NCBI GenBank assembly: GCA_027596195.1
Contig: JADGJG010000140.1
Location: forward strand, 1 to 37,918
Direction of reading: 5' to 3'
Source of the DNA: Podochytrium sp. JEL0797
Lineage: Eukaryota; Chytridiomycota; Chytridiomycetes; Chytridiales; Chytriomycetaceae
Length of the DNA stretch: 37,918 bases
Numbering within the stretch: the stretch's first letter is position 1; each line of letters begins with the position of its first letter. The notes under the pieces were generated by a model. The model did no database searches, was not told where the DNA came from, and saw only the letters and a list, made by a program, of their open reading frames with translations. Position numbers and translations under genes: made by a program. Of the stretch, positions 9,598-21,700 are shown one piece after another.

Positions 9598-11234
9598 TTC
9601 CATTGCTCTTCTTCTGCTTCGCATAATATTACCAAATTTGTGAACGAGATAATGGAAGGCGGTTTTGCTTTCCTGGCAAAGCAAGTTCCATACATGAGTG
9701 GGGAATACATATGTGGCGGTTTGAATGAAATGACGAATGAAAGGGAGGCAAGAAAGTTGAGAGCTGAACCAACGACTACTCTACTCTGTAAAAGGGGGTT
9801 TTCGACGGCACTGCCACATCCCCACTCAAATGGAAGGATTCCATCTCCTCTCCCTCTTGCGAATTGCCGCGTCTGTCTCATCTTCCCATTCAAGGTGGAA
9901 GGGGGGTGTTTTGAATTTGGTTTTTATTCTGTTGAGCGGCGCGAAGATGCAAATGACGCCGGTTAAATTTACAATTGCACTAGTCTCAATACGTCGCAAA
10001 CGGTCATGATCCCCTCAGTCTCCATTATTGGGGTGGGTCAAAAAGGGTGTATTACGAAAATCTTGAGGTTGTACCGACGTGCACAGCCAACATTGTATAC
10101 GGAGAGCGGACGCAAAAACAAGTCGTGTTCTTCACACTTAATGCGAATTTTAAAAATTCCATTGGCACAATTGACAGGGGCTACCGAGAGTCGTCTGCTT
10201 GCGCGACGGGTATCATCAGAGGCAGTAGCGCTGGCAGGATTTAAAAATCGCATCACACAATCAGGGATAAGCACAACCAACATGCGCAGCAAGTGGTCCG
10301 ACTTGAATGCGTTGGCACAGTCGCTCGTGGAAGGAAAGCGGAACCGGTCAGTTGGAGCTGAAGCAGGTGGAGAGGGAAGTGGTTCAGCAAGTTGCGGTTG
10401 GGCGGGTTCTTATTGGTCAGCAAACACACGGATTCAATGAGGAAGAACGCGAACAAACCATTGTCATCCACCACTGAGTGCGACTTGGATCCACCAGAGC
10501 CCTGATTGGACCCACCGCCTTCAGCCATTTTCCTGATGAACAGAGGCGGGGGAGCGGAAATCGTCAATCGAAAATATCATCTTCACGATTTCTCCCACAC
10601 GACGAGTGTGGCAATAAGGTGGCGGTGTTCGAACAAAGAGAGTGTGGCATCGCCTGGGAACAATCCCGCAAGGGGTAAAACGTAGGAGAAGCTTACGAGT
10701 GGCTGGGCGTGGGGGAGGGTTGCAGGTTGTGATGTATCATGACAATTTTGAAGAGACGTTCAAGAGTGGCGGCGCTGAGCGGTTCGCAGTGCGTGGAGTC
10801 GTGGACATTTCGCAGAAACAAGTTTGGAATGTTTTTGCAAGTTTCTGGCAAGAGGCCCAAGCACAACGCGTCCTTTTTTCCCTGGCACAAGGATGAATGG
10901 GCTAATAATATCGTTCATCAACAGCACACCCATTTGCGAGTGCTCCACAAAAAACCCGGCTAATGGTAGTAATGGTAATTTGATCCGTGTCCCACCCGTT
11001 GTTCTTCGCCACAACTGCCGACTCTCTTTGGATGGCGGAAGCGAAGCGGCGCAGGGAAAACAGTTGCGTGTTTTTCTGCGCCGTTTCCTATATTTTTTTT
11101 CTGCTTTTTCAGAACCCGCTGCTTTTTCAGAACTGCCCGCCCACCACCCACCCAAGCCGTCGCCGCCGAAGAGAAATCAAATAGAAAGAGCTGATTCTAT
11201 CAATATAGCAATGAAAGAAGAACAAAAAACCATG
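9598..11234. other. Gene-poor stretch with coding-like debris
   Basis: No intact gene. Short plus-strand pieces look protein-like in shifting frames: near 10050-10240 (NANFKNSIGTIDRGY), 10200-10350 (WSDLNALAQSLVEGK), 10350-10475 (LELKQVEREVVQQVAVGRVL) and 10730-10890 (VVDISQKQVWNVFASFWQEA). I read these as remnants of one or more decayed genes, not as separate genes. Confidence 0.3.
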
Positions 11235-13093
11235 TCACGACAAGGATTTGTGGTCAAATCTTCCTTCCTTTTCAAGCTTCGGGCTGTTTCCACCTCTGAT
11301 CACTTCCAACTGTTTTGATGATTCGCGTCCCACTGTGCTCGGTCCTCGAATCGTGTCAGAATTGCGCCCCATAACGACACTCGGCCTCAAAAGACTCGGA
11401 GCACCTGTATGCGACTGAATGTGGGACATCACTTGCGCACTGCTGTTGATTTGAAGCAAATCACCAAACTTGACCACCATCTGATAGAAGCATTTTTGCA
11501 GCTCGGCGAGCTCGTAAATGAAAGATCGATCTTTCACGTCCGTCCCGCCACCCAACACCTCCTTGAACTTCATGTCCTTCAGCAACTGAATCTGCCTCGA
11601 CACAACACTTAGTTGCCGACCAATCAGGATCGAAAACAGAAAGCCCGTCACGACCACAGCGACAATGATTCCTGAAATCACGTATCCGGTTGTGGTGGAC
11701 TGCTTTCCAAGCTGTGCTTCGACAGTTGCCACGTTCATGTATACGAGAATCAAATACGCGCTTCCGGACATGCTGAACGCTTTGAGAGCGAGTTTCCATG
11801 GGACTCCGTCGACCACGCGGTCTTCAAACGTGTTTTCGGATCCTGGATAGTGCGTTCTCACGTAAGTGTAAATGATATCGAGCTGGTTCGGCAAGTCATT
11901 AATAAGACCGAGAACGATCGTCGAGTTGACAAAGTTTGAAAAGTCGGCGAAAAACGGGTCTTGAATCTCGTTGATCGCGAAAAGAGTCTGTGCTGCGATG
12001 CTAAACAATGGAGCACTACTGGATGTAGCCAAGACGGTCCCCGTGTTGACTTTGACCACCCCGGCAAACACGGGGAAAGAAACGATTTCGCAAATCGCCA
12101 CAATTTGCTCCGAAATTTTGACCAGCGACCAATCGTTTCCAAAAACCACCTGTTCCCCAGTCACATCGTTGATGCTGAAAGCATAACTTGTCTTGATCAA
12201 GTTATTGTCGTATAAGAACGGGACCGTGTTTCCTGAAACAGGGCCCAGGGCATATTCGAGGTTCGTGCCGGCGGTACCACCCACCGCGTTTTGCAGCGTG
12301 TTGTTGTTTCCGGGGTTTGCGAGTGATCCGTTCCCGGGAAAGTCCCATGCGGCTGCGTTGGAGCCCCAGAGGATTTCTCCATCCGGCAGGCACGGGTACG
12401 TGTAAACCGTCATGTTGACTTGCTGCCACTAAAAATGACTGTGAGTACATTCAAGTTCTCACAATCAATTGAAGGGGGGTTAGTTTATACCCAACGCAAG
12501 ACCGTGGTTCCGTTCAAGTCGGGATAATAGAAGTATCCAAACTGCAGCCCCCCAGGGTACGTTTGCATATACATACTCGAAGTGTAGGGCAAGGTGTTGT
12601 CTAATAGAATCAACATTTGGTCGAAAGTCGCGTTCGCTCGATCGGGTGTTAAAAAACTCCAATGATTTTTCTATTTTTTCGGCTGTGGAGTGAGTTACGC
12701 ACGGGTGTGTCAGGGGAGGATATCAAGCTTGCAAACCTTAAACATTCTGGCCTGAATTTTCGTGATGGAAGTGAGCGTCGCGCTCGTGTCGACGATGTAT
12801 GATTGAACCAAGTTCGACACGAGACTTTCAATTTGCTCCATCAACGAGTTGACGTTGGAACTTCCCGCGTTGAGTGTCAGTCGCCTTGTATTTTGTCCGC
12901 AAGAGTTAATATAAAAACGCCGTCCTCAAAAAAATATTAAGCTCACTCACCACCCGAGAACACCAATCGTAACAGAACAAACGGCAATAAATCCACTGAT
13001 GAGCATATAAAGCCGCGGCTTGAACCGCAGAGCAGCTGTGAGTCGGCTCGAGGTTTGAGACCCTGTTGCGGAAGCGCGTCTTTGGAGGCCCAT
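11235..13093 (-). CDS. Two-pass membrane sensor: Cache-like ectodomain, HAMP-like segment, no output domain
   Basis: Exons 13093-12951, 12884-12737, 12670-12491 and 12428-11235 join in frame to 554 residues; introns are 66, 66 and 62 nt. The second donor is the weak GTTTGC. Helix 1 lies at 28-48 (LYMLISGFIAVCSVTIGVLG). An ectodomain of about 350 residues follows, with a long first helix (NSLMEQIESLVSNLVQSYIV), then NHWSFLTP, FGYFYYPDLNGTT and SFPVFAGVV, the pattern of a double-Cache ligand domain. Helix 2 is at about 405-428, followed by a HAMP-like GRQLSVVSRQIQLLKDM and a helical FIYELAELQKCFYQMVVKF. This is the architecture of the N-terminal half of chytrid class III nucleotide cyclases, but the protein stops about 70 residues later in a Ser/Arg-rich tail with no cyclase, kinase or phosphatase domain. 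It may be a stand-alone sensor or a truncated receptor. The homology is inferred from pattern only. Confidence 0.75.
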
Positions 13094-13369
13094 TTTTGTG
13101 GCAATCTTTGTCGATCCCTTATCATAATCTAAAAAGTTCCGGCTGGATTTTAGGAGTCTGGGGCGGAAGAATCACAGCTTGGGATACAATGAAAAAGTGG
13201 TGAGGAGGTCGCTGCCGCTTGTCACCCTCGCGGTTTTGCCCGCAGTTGTCTATAGAAAACCGGGGGAGAGTAAGCGTAGGTTCAGCTCATGTTCAGCTTT
13301 CTTCTCTCATTTTCATACTACTCATACTATCTCGTTCACATATTATGCGAAGCAGAAGTAGACAATTGT

Positions 13370-13682
13370 ATTGTATTTCAATAATCGGACGCGAATGCAA
13401 CACCGAATCGACATCCGAATTTCCGGGCGAATACTTCAAAAAGCTCTCAAACAGAGCCAACACCGAGACTTCCGCCGACCTCAATTCCCCACCCATGGAC
13501 ACCTGAAAAAAATCAGCGAGCTTGTTTCCATTCCAAAGTCAGGGTGCGCTCCTCGAGCGATCGAAGCGCGAAATCGGGTGGTGGGGCCTCGAAATGGCTT
13601 GCCATTGAACCGGCGCCCGTCATCTCTAGGGTGTTTTTGAAGCCGCGGATCACGCGAGAAAAAATCTCGATTTTCGAAGGTA
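13370..13682 (-). repeat. Gene fragment, copy B of the inverted homologous pair
   Basis: The minus strand matches copy A (9196-9597). The shared blocks are the CCTTCGA start, the segment coding SMASHFEAPPPDFALRSLEE, the CTGATT-T-run-CAG junction, the segment coding MGGELRSAEVSVLALFESFL, and the 3' end ATTCGCNTCNGATTATTGAAAT. Relative to A it has lost about 80 bp near the 3' end and contains a stop plus a frameshift at the mid-junction, so it is the more degraded copy. Upstream on the same strand, sequence reading MGILLVNLEFYVPAVPTF (near 13770) may be an older part of the same gene. Confidence 0.5.
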
Positions 13683-15731
13683 CGTGGCGGCGCATGTATT
13701 CGGAATCTACGAGGGGGAAAGTGGGCACCGCGGGAACGTAAAACTCTAGGTTCACGAGAAGAATGCCCATCTGGGCACTTGAATACGCGTGCGTGGGTTG
13801 CACTACTGTATTTTTTGAAAAAGAAATTTTTCCTTTGTCAGATATGTAAATCATTGAGAAAAAAAAGAGATGACTCATCTTCTATTTTTAGTTTTTTCCT
13901 GGATGAGAAATTGACCCTGCCGAATACACCCATTGTCCAAACTCCCATTCCCATTCAAGACCCCGTTTGAAATGAGCTACACGTTTTGATGGTGGTGTGT
14001 TTTTGGCTCTGTGGAATCGAAAGAATCGGACTGGTATCATGTTTCCCGATCTGCAATTCGCGTTTGAGTCATCGAAATTCACAAATATGTGATTCTGCAT
14101 TGAAGAAACCTCATCATTTGTGCTCTATATTCTTGTCTATTCAGCCGTTAGAGGGCATATGTCGTGGGTCTTGTTGGGGGGAACGAGTTTTGTTGAAAGC
14201 CAACACACAAAACGCGAACCTCCACCGTCCCTCCCAACTATTTACTGTTGTTTTGATATTTTAATGCCAAGTATTCTGTCCTTCTTCCAATTTCCACCTT
14301 CTCCGTTTTCCCTTCTCCCTCCCACCCGCTTCTCTTTTTTCCTTTTTCAGATTTGACAAAAAGGAGGTGAGGTTCAACCCTCCCTGCTCCGCGCTCTGTT
14401 ATGTGCCCTGCGCATGCCACCCACTCGTCACTTCATCTCCCTCTTCCATCTGCTCTCTGTTCTCTTGCCATATGATCTCTCATGACCCAAATTGAACGAA
14501 AGGCTCTTGCTGTCATCTTGCGTCACAGCTTCCTTGGCGGTGCCGGAAGGTATCTTGTCCAGTTCATTGGTTAGAGATGAGTTTATGACAAGAAGGCTGT
14601 GGATTTGATTGAAAACTACCACTCTCCCTCTCTCCCTCTTTCCCACCCAAAGCTCTTACTGACATCTGCTTATGATAGCTCTTGACCCTCCACGCATGAC
14701 TCACTGCATCAACAGTCTCGCCGCAAACAGTTCACAGTCACCCGCCCGGCCATCGCCAAACAAGGCACCCTGACGACCATCGCCATCAACACTCCCTTGC
14801 CCGATTCAATGCCTTAGCGTGTGGGTGAAAAATGGATGGAGAGAAAGTAGGTGAGCCACCCCCCCTCCCGCGCCCCATTCCTGTGTTTGCCGATTTTTTG
14901 TCAGCAACGGAGGCGAGTGCTCCGAATCCAGTTGCGGGTGGATTCGGAATAGGGATGCAGCCTTATGGGCTACTCAAAATCATTGTTTGCGTTTTCCCGC
15001 CCTGTCTCTGACCTCTCCCGTCTTGTCTGTGTGTCATTAATCACCTTTTTTTCCTTCTCATTCAGACTCAAACAACCACCCCCCCTCATCCGCCATGGGG
15101 CTCTCTGTGTCGGACCAGATGAATTACGGCAATGACATGACGTGTTAAAACCTATGCAATGGATACTGACAACCCTTGCCCTCCTGACGGATGCGACTCT
15201 GGACGAAGCCCAGAGAAGGCTTTGTGTCATCGTTGTTGTGGCGTGTCGGATTCATGGACCGTTACTGTTACGTTCATTTTTGGATCACAGCAACGACACC
15301 CCCTCCTTCCTTTTCTCTCAGTCCCCTTTAATACGAACCAATAAATAAAGCAATCTTATTCCTCTGTATTCGCCATTCTTTTTTCCTTTTTGGATCTAGA
15401 TCCTTTATTTTGCTTGGGCGGGATCCAGCCGGGATCTCCAGCATTCCAAAACAAAATAAACGTTTTTCCTTGCCAGAAACGACCGTGCATTGCAGCAATC
15501 CCTTTTGACGCTGCACTCCCTCTAAATCTGTTCGTGAACCCCCCTCCCCCCTCACTCTCGCAACTCGTTTCGTTATCCTTTCATCAATACCCGAACAACC
15601 ACCCCCCCCCCCCCCCCCTCTTCTTTTCCCACTCTAGTACGGGGCTGAAGTGGGGGGAATATCCGCCCCTGAAAATTTCACCCTTGATTTCACCCCTCTC
15701 TCCCAATTAATCACCAATTTATCGACAGCAC
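13683..15731. other. Long gene-free, pyrimidine-rich region upstream of the giant gene
   Basis: About 2 kb with no convincing coding frame. From about 14250 onward the plus strand is strongly C/T-rich with many C-runs. It presumably contains the promoter and 5' UTR of the giant gene. I saw no TATA box at a clear distance and no inverted repeat matching the 3' flank, but such repeats are hard to exclude by eye. Confidence 0.45.
15602..15618. repeat. C17 homopolymer
   Basis: A run of 17 C residues 114 bp upstream of the giant gene's start codon. Run length may be unreliable. Confidence 0.8.
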
Positions 15732-18700
15732 ATGACGGGCCGAAAACGCGCTGCAACTGCAAATCCCCGCGACTCCAAAAAGAAGGCATGTTCAACCTCC
15801 TTTCTCGTCCGGAAATCTAACCCGCCATCCGTGATCCGTCGCCTTATGGTTCAATAGAAATCACCCTCCGCCAGCACCGCCGCCACTGCCACCCCTGCGT
15901 TGTCGTCAGCAACCAAGATCAAGAGTGCGGGCAGCCCCAGTGACGTGCCAGGTGTGTACCGTGTTTTGCTCAGACTGTGATTGTTTCGCGAACTGACTTT
16001 CTCACAGTCATCAACCATTCGCTACCTTCCGCCCCCATGAACAAGCGCATTTTCATCAACAACTCTGAATACTTCAACGAGGGTACCCTTCCCGAAGTCG
16101 CCAAGTCCGCGCGGCCGTACTTCGCGGACATGCAGAACCCGGTGACCTTCCTGGCTAAGCTGGTGCCCTTGTATTCGGATCTTGTTCCACTCCAATTTGA
16201 TGAAGCAAGTGCCCGGCTTTTCGAGCGTCTCGAGTATGAAGCTCCAAACCGCCGACAGCAGTTGTTCATGGAGCAAATCATGACGGCCACCTCCGCCAAC
16301 AAGAATCTCTCCTTCGCCATTGTTCCATTCATGGCCAAGTGTGCCAAGAGGCATATCCCAGGGTGGAAGGTTGGGGACTGCGTTTCGGCGGAAGTGATGC
16401 TTTCCTTGTTGGCGGGGATGTTTGGGGTCATTGAGAATTCGGCGCGTCTGGTGATGAAGGCGTCAGACGGGGTGCAACGGATTGTGGACGAGTTGATGCA
16501 AGTGAAGGAGCCAACGCTCGTCACGTTTGTGTCGGGTGGGTGGGAAGCGAACTGGTACTGCCCGTCGCTGGTGACCAACTGCCCTTGTTCTACCGAGTCG
16601 GATGTCCACGATTGGGCCACCTCCGAACACGATGCCTGCAAGAAGATGCTGTGGAAAATCAACCTTCTGCTGCTGTCGAAACTCGGTCCAAACGTCACCA
16701 TTCCATCAGCCCTTCTCCTTGGCTCGGATGCCTGCCATGCGGCTGGCGTGGACTCTTTCTGTGCAGAGCAACGGAAATCTGCGGAGGGCAAGTTGGAGGA
16801 GAGGGAAGAGGGGAGCCTGAACACTGTCCCATTTCTTCACCCGGCCTGCGTCCAGCGCCTCCAGTCAGACTTTGTGCCGACTCTTCGACATGGCAAAGTG
16901 ATTCCTCCGAAGCAAGCCGCAAATTCGGAACACGTGCGCGCAATCAACTGGTTCATGACCACCGCGCTCAAGCGCATGTTGGAGGCCGCCACTGGATCCA
17001 AACCCAACATGGAGAAGCTCAACCTGGCCTACTTGCGTGCTCAAGAATACGAGCGGTTTGCTCCATACTTGCTCACGGAGGTGTCGTTCACTGCTGCCGC
17101 GAAAAACAGCATCAAGCTCGAGACCGCCACCACGATGTTTGGCAAGCCTCTCGAGTTCAGCGACCAACCCCTCCTTCCGCAAATCCAAGCCCTGCAAAAG
17201 ACGGAGAGTTTCAAGACTGCTCTTGAGGCTCTCAGTTTCGTCAAGACCCACTATGACGCCTCGCGGAGTGCGAACCCGCCGCCACCCAAAGTCAAGCATC
17301 CCGTCATTGTCCAGAACCTGATGGCAGTGTACGTTGACAGCGTCGAAGTTCGCAAAGAAGATGTTGCAGAAGCGGCACACACGTATTCGTGCTTGCTGAG
17401 TCGGAGGGACATTCGCAATCTGGGATTGGAAATGGCCAAGTCGCGACTGGATGATCGGGTGAAGTCGAGTCAGCAGGGTGTCATGGATGAGGTGTGTGTT
17501 TGTGTGTGGTTGCGATTTTTCATATCGAATTCTTTGTCTGATTTTTGTCTGTGTTAGGTGTTCCAAGGTTTCCTTCAATGTGCTTCCCTAAACGAAGTCT
17601 GGGATCGGACCACCTGCATGGTCAAGAAGCCATCGACAAGATACCGCTTTCCTGCTTCGCCAGACGAGCTCCCTGCGAGTATTGGCAACATTGTCGACGG
17701 CTCCAGCTTTGTCAAGCGGGACAATGACGACAAACTTGTCGGTATCATTCCCCTCTTCCGTTCCAATGCCGGAGACACTACCTTCTCAAAGGCCCAGAAC
17801 ATGCCGTCTCTTGCCGTCAAGTTCCAAATCTCCATGCATGCTCTTTTTGGCGGCTCCATCATTCTCGTCAGGGAGTGCAAGCAAAACCGCATGCACGTCT
17901 TCACCATGGCTCCGGAAGTTTACCGCCAGTTTTGCTTGGAGATGAATGGATTGAAAACGCGAGCCGAGTTGGCGGATCCATCCATGACAAAACGTGACCG
18001 CAAAGAATATGGAGCCACCCGATTCGCAGAAGGGACAACATACCCGCTCCATCTCTACCTCGGATACGCAACAGCAAATTCGAACTTCAACGCCATCGCC
18101 ATCCAGTTTGCCAAAAAGGTTGATCTCCCTCGTCCCAACCAGATCCACCGACTTGTTCTCTCAGCCTTTGAGTCGAAAGTGGGATACCACCGTCACCAGA
18201 AGGATGATCGCGGGTATGCGCGCCGTGACGCTCCATCTGTCATCAGCAAGGCCACAGTCGCCAAGATGGATGTGTTGGCAATGTTTGAGTGTGCCAAGCT
18301 CGTGTTTCGTCAGTTGCCGGCGTATCCTGTCGAATCTGTCAAGGAGATGCAGTTTCCGTTGGACATTGATGTGTCATTGGGTATTGATGGGTCTGTGCAA
18401 CCGTTTCCGGTTTTGGGTGGTCACGGGATCACCGTGTCGTTTGTTCCGACACAGCGTCATCTCAAACTCGGACTGCAGACTGTGACGGTTTCTCTTTCCG
18501 CCAAATGGGATTTGGAGATTCGCGGAGAGATCGGATTCCATCGGTGGTTTCCCAAGGGGACTGTGACACCACCCAAGGAGTTCACGGCAGAGGTTCGGAA
18601 CAAGTTCGAACATTCCAACATGTATTTGTATTTGATGGGCGAGGATATGGATCCTGGGGCTGTGGAGGAGGCCGTTGACGGGGCTGTTGAGGGAGCTGGG

Positions 18701-21700
18701 GTTGGGATTGGGGTGGCTGGTGCTGTTGAGCAGGAGATGGATATTGCGGTGAATGAGCAATCCAAGCTCGGAGGTGATGTTGGGGGTGGTGTGGGGGATG
18801 GTATTGGGAGTGTTGTTGGGGGTGGTGTTGTTGAACAGGAGTTGGATATTGCGGTGGATGAAGATGCTGTGATGGATGAAGAGGTGGGGAATGAGGGTGA
18901 TGTGATGGATCAAGAGTTGTCCGTGTTTGTGGGTGACCCTGACGACGCGATGGAGTTTGATGCGTCGAGTGACGACGGCCACGAGATAGGTGACCCGATG
19001 GAGTTTGTTGGTGCCGATTTGGAAGGTGGTGTGGCTGCGGACGAGGTTCTCGAGCGGGTTTTGAGCGACGCTGAGCTGAAAACGAAGTGAGTTTGTTTTC
19101 TGATTTGTGACGCGATTTTTCGAATCTCACACTGTCTCTTTATGCAGGTTGGAGGGCGGATTGCACGTTATGCATGAGTTAGGAGACAAGATTGAGCGCC
19201 CAAAATGTTTCAACAACTTCAACGCCGCAGGTGAATTTTTGTTTTGTTTTGATTGGCGGTTTCATCATTTCGAATTCTAATCTTGTTTGTCTCCCGCAGC
19301 CAAAATCGAAATCAAGGAAGACGGGAAGCCAAGCGTCGAAGAAGCCCAACAAGAAAAGCTCTTTGACAACATTCTGGCCCAAAACAACGAATCTGTCCAG
19401 CTCCTTTACGCGTTGGCCCCAGTCATCTTGATCTTGCAAATGTTGATCGAATCCGCCGTTTACAAGTCTGGAATCATGTCCAACGACGCCGGACCCCACC
19501 CCGTGATCCAGTTTCTTGAATCCGATTCGCTGCGGATTCATCGCGACTTTGACGGCGTCGACAAAGAGACCCTCCAACTCCGACTCGGAAAAGGCGACTT
19601 TGATTACGGCACAATCTTGTGTGACTTGGCCAAACGATCGCCGCTCCACCACCTCGAGGACTTGTTGCACAAGCTGCAGAAGCTGGATGTCAAGGGACCA
19701 CAATCATGGAAGGATGTGTTGATGCTTACGTTGGTCTGGCGGGTTGAGGGATACGTTGAGGTTGTTGATGACGCGGATGGTATTGTTGAGGTTCTCAAAG
19801 GACGTGACGCTGTCGGGTGGTGGAACGACGGAAAGTTTGAGTGCGTGTCTGTCCTTCAACGTACTGCTGATTTGCTGGAAGAGTTGCAGAAGGACTTGGT
19901 GGTGGCATTTGTGGCCAAGGTTGCGCTTCCGACGGGGTTGCAGTTGGATCCGAGGCGGGAATCGATTGCTGGGATGCTCACGAAGGTGAAGGAGCGGTTG
20001 AAGAAGGATCGAAAGAAGGAGGATGATGAGGTTGCAGAAGGCGCGGATAGCAAGAAGTTTTCGATGTCCGCTCTTGATGTGAGTACTATGTTTTTTGTTG
20101 GTTTGAAAATTTCGTTTTGATTGCTGACACTTTGCAATTTTGTTTTCAGGAACGGACAAAAGTGCGAATCGTTCCCGACAGCAAAGTGAACATGGACACT
20201 GCCACAACCGACCTCAAGAAACTCGTCGACTATCGCTCACTCACCGCCCAACAGCGCAAAGGCTGCCCATTCCCAGTCGACGTGAAGAAGGAGCTGTCCA
20301 TCAAAGTGTACCACACCTTCGAGCCGACAGTTGTCGAGGTGCCCAGGAGTCGTGGGAGCCAAGAGGTCAAAAAACTCGTCCCCAAATCGGAACCCGCCAT
20401 TCTCAAGATTCCAGTGTCTCCAGATCTCTTCGTGTGTTCTGAATTCCTTCTCAATCACAAAGGAGAGCGTTCAACTTCTGTGAAGGCTGGCGAGGAGTAT
20501 GCGGTGCCGATTTTCACCGGAGACCCCGTCAACATTACCGCGTCTGTCCAGAGCAACTTGTTTTGGCTGCTGCTGTCGAACATCACGCGCTCCTTCTCCT
20601 TGACTTCCCGCGTGTCCCTCGAGAAGGAGATTCAGTCTCTTGAAACCGCCGACGCCGACGCCGCTCAAGGTATTGATCTCTCGCGGTCCCTGCAGTCGAT
20701 TCGAAGACGCGAGATCTCCATTGCGACCATGACGCTGTCTCCCATCTCCCTCTACTACAACACTCGTCTCCGAAAGCTGCAGAGCAGCAACTTCCGCAGC
20801 ATCAGTGCGATTCGCATCAATGAGGTCAATGACGTGATTTATACGCTCTCGCAGCTTGTCCACTCCACAAATTACCCGCAATTCTGGAAGACATTCGCTC
20901 CGTCGATTGGTGGCACCATCTTGAATCACGCTTGCGAATCCGTCGAGACGAGCTTGAAGAGCTGGGTGACCAACAATCGGACCAAGCGGCATGAAGATTT
21001 TCGGGGTGGAATGGTGTATGCGTTCAGGAACTTTGTCAGTGTGGAGGGAGTTATTTGGCCTGCTGGTGGGGAACGGCACTTCCAAACGTTGAAAGTTCAC
21101 GTTCGGCCCTCTGAGAATCAAGGCGTGTGGATGAAGTTTGCTGGTTACAACGACTGGGTCCGGCCGGATTATGGGAAGCGCGATACAGCCAAGAACTTCC
21201 CGCATGGGCTGCGGGGATTCGCTCTTCAGCGCGGTGATGAGACGCCGCGCCTATGCACGTACGTGACTGGAATTCGAATCGGAACCAACCAGCAGTTTGT
21301 CTCTCTCATGTTGCCGCACTCGCGTCCAATTCCCTTCCCCACCGACAACCCCACTCTGACCTACGATGTTGGAGCGTTCCAGTTTGGATACCTTCCGAAA
21401 GCCGCCTCAGCAACAGTCAACAAGGGACCAAAGTATACTGTGAGCGCACCCCTCATGACGGAGACGTTGAGTACGAAGCAGATGACGCAATTGAGCACTA
21501 TTCCCGTCAAATTGTACTTGGACGTGCACCACCGGAACGTGTTTGAAAGCGACAAAGCGAACAGCGAGTTGTTGGCGAGGAGCATCGATGCGATTGTGAA
21601 GGTGGCGTGTATGGATGTGTCTGCAATTGGGGATCCTGTGAAGCGAGCTGCGGCGGAGACGGAGAGGAAGGAGGCGCGGGAACTGATTGAGCTTACACAC

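Noticed and set aside
10006..10440. 144-codon plus-strand frame
   Set aside because: Only patches are protein-like and they continue in other frames; treated as debris and not as a gene.
14250..15620. Pyrimidine- and C-rich tract as a possible centromere, telomere or structured repeat
   Set aside because: No repeating unit and no telomeric TTAGGG motif; it reads as a low-complexity 5' flank.
15970..16824. 284-codon minus-strand open frame opposite exon 3 of the giant gene
   Set aside because: It is fully antisense to a well-supported exon and has a shadow-like Ser/Arg/Cys-rich composition with no motif.
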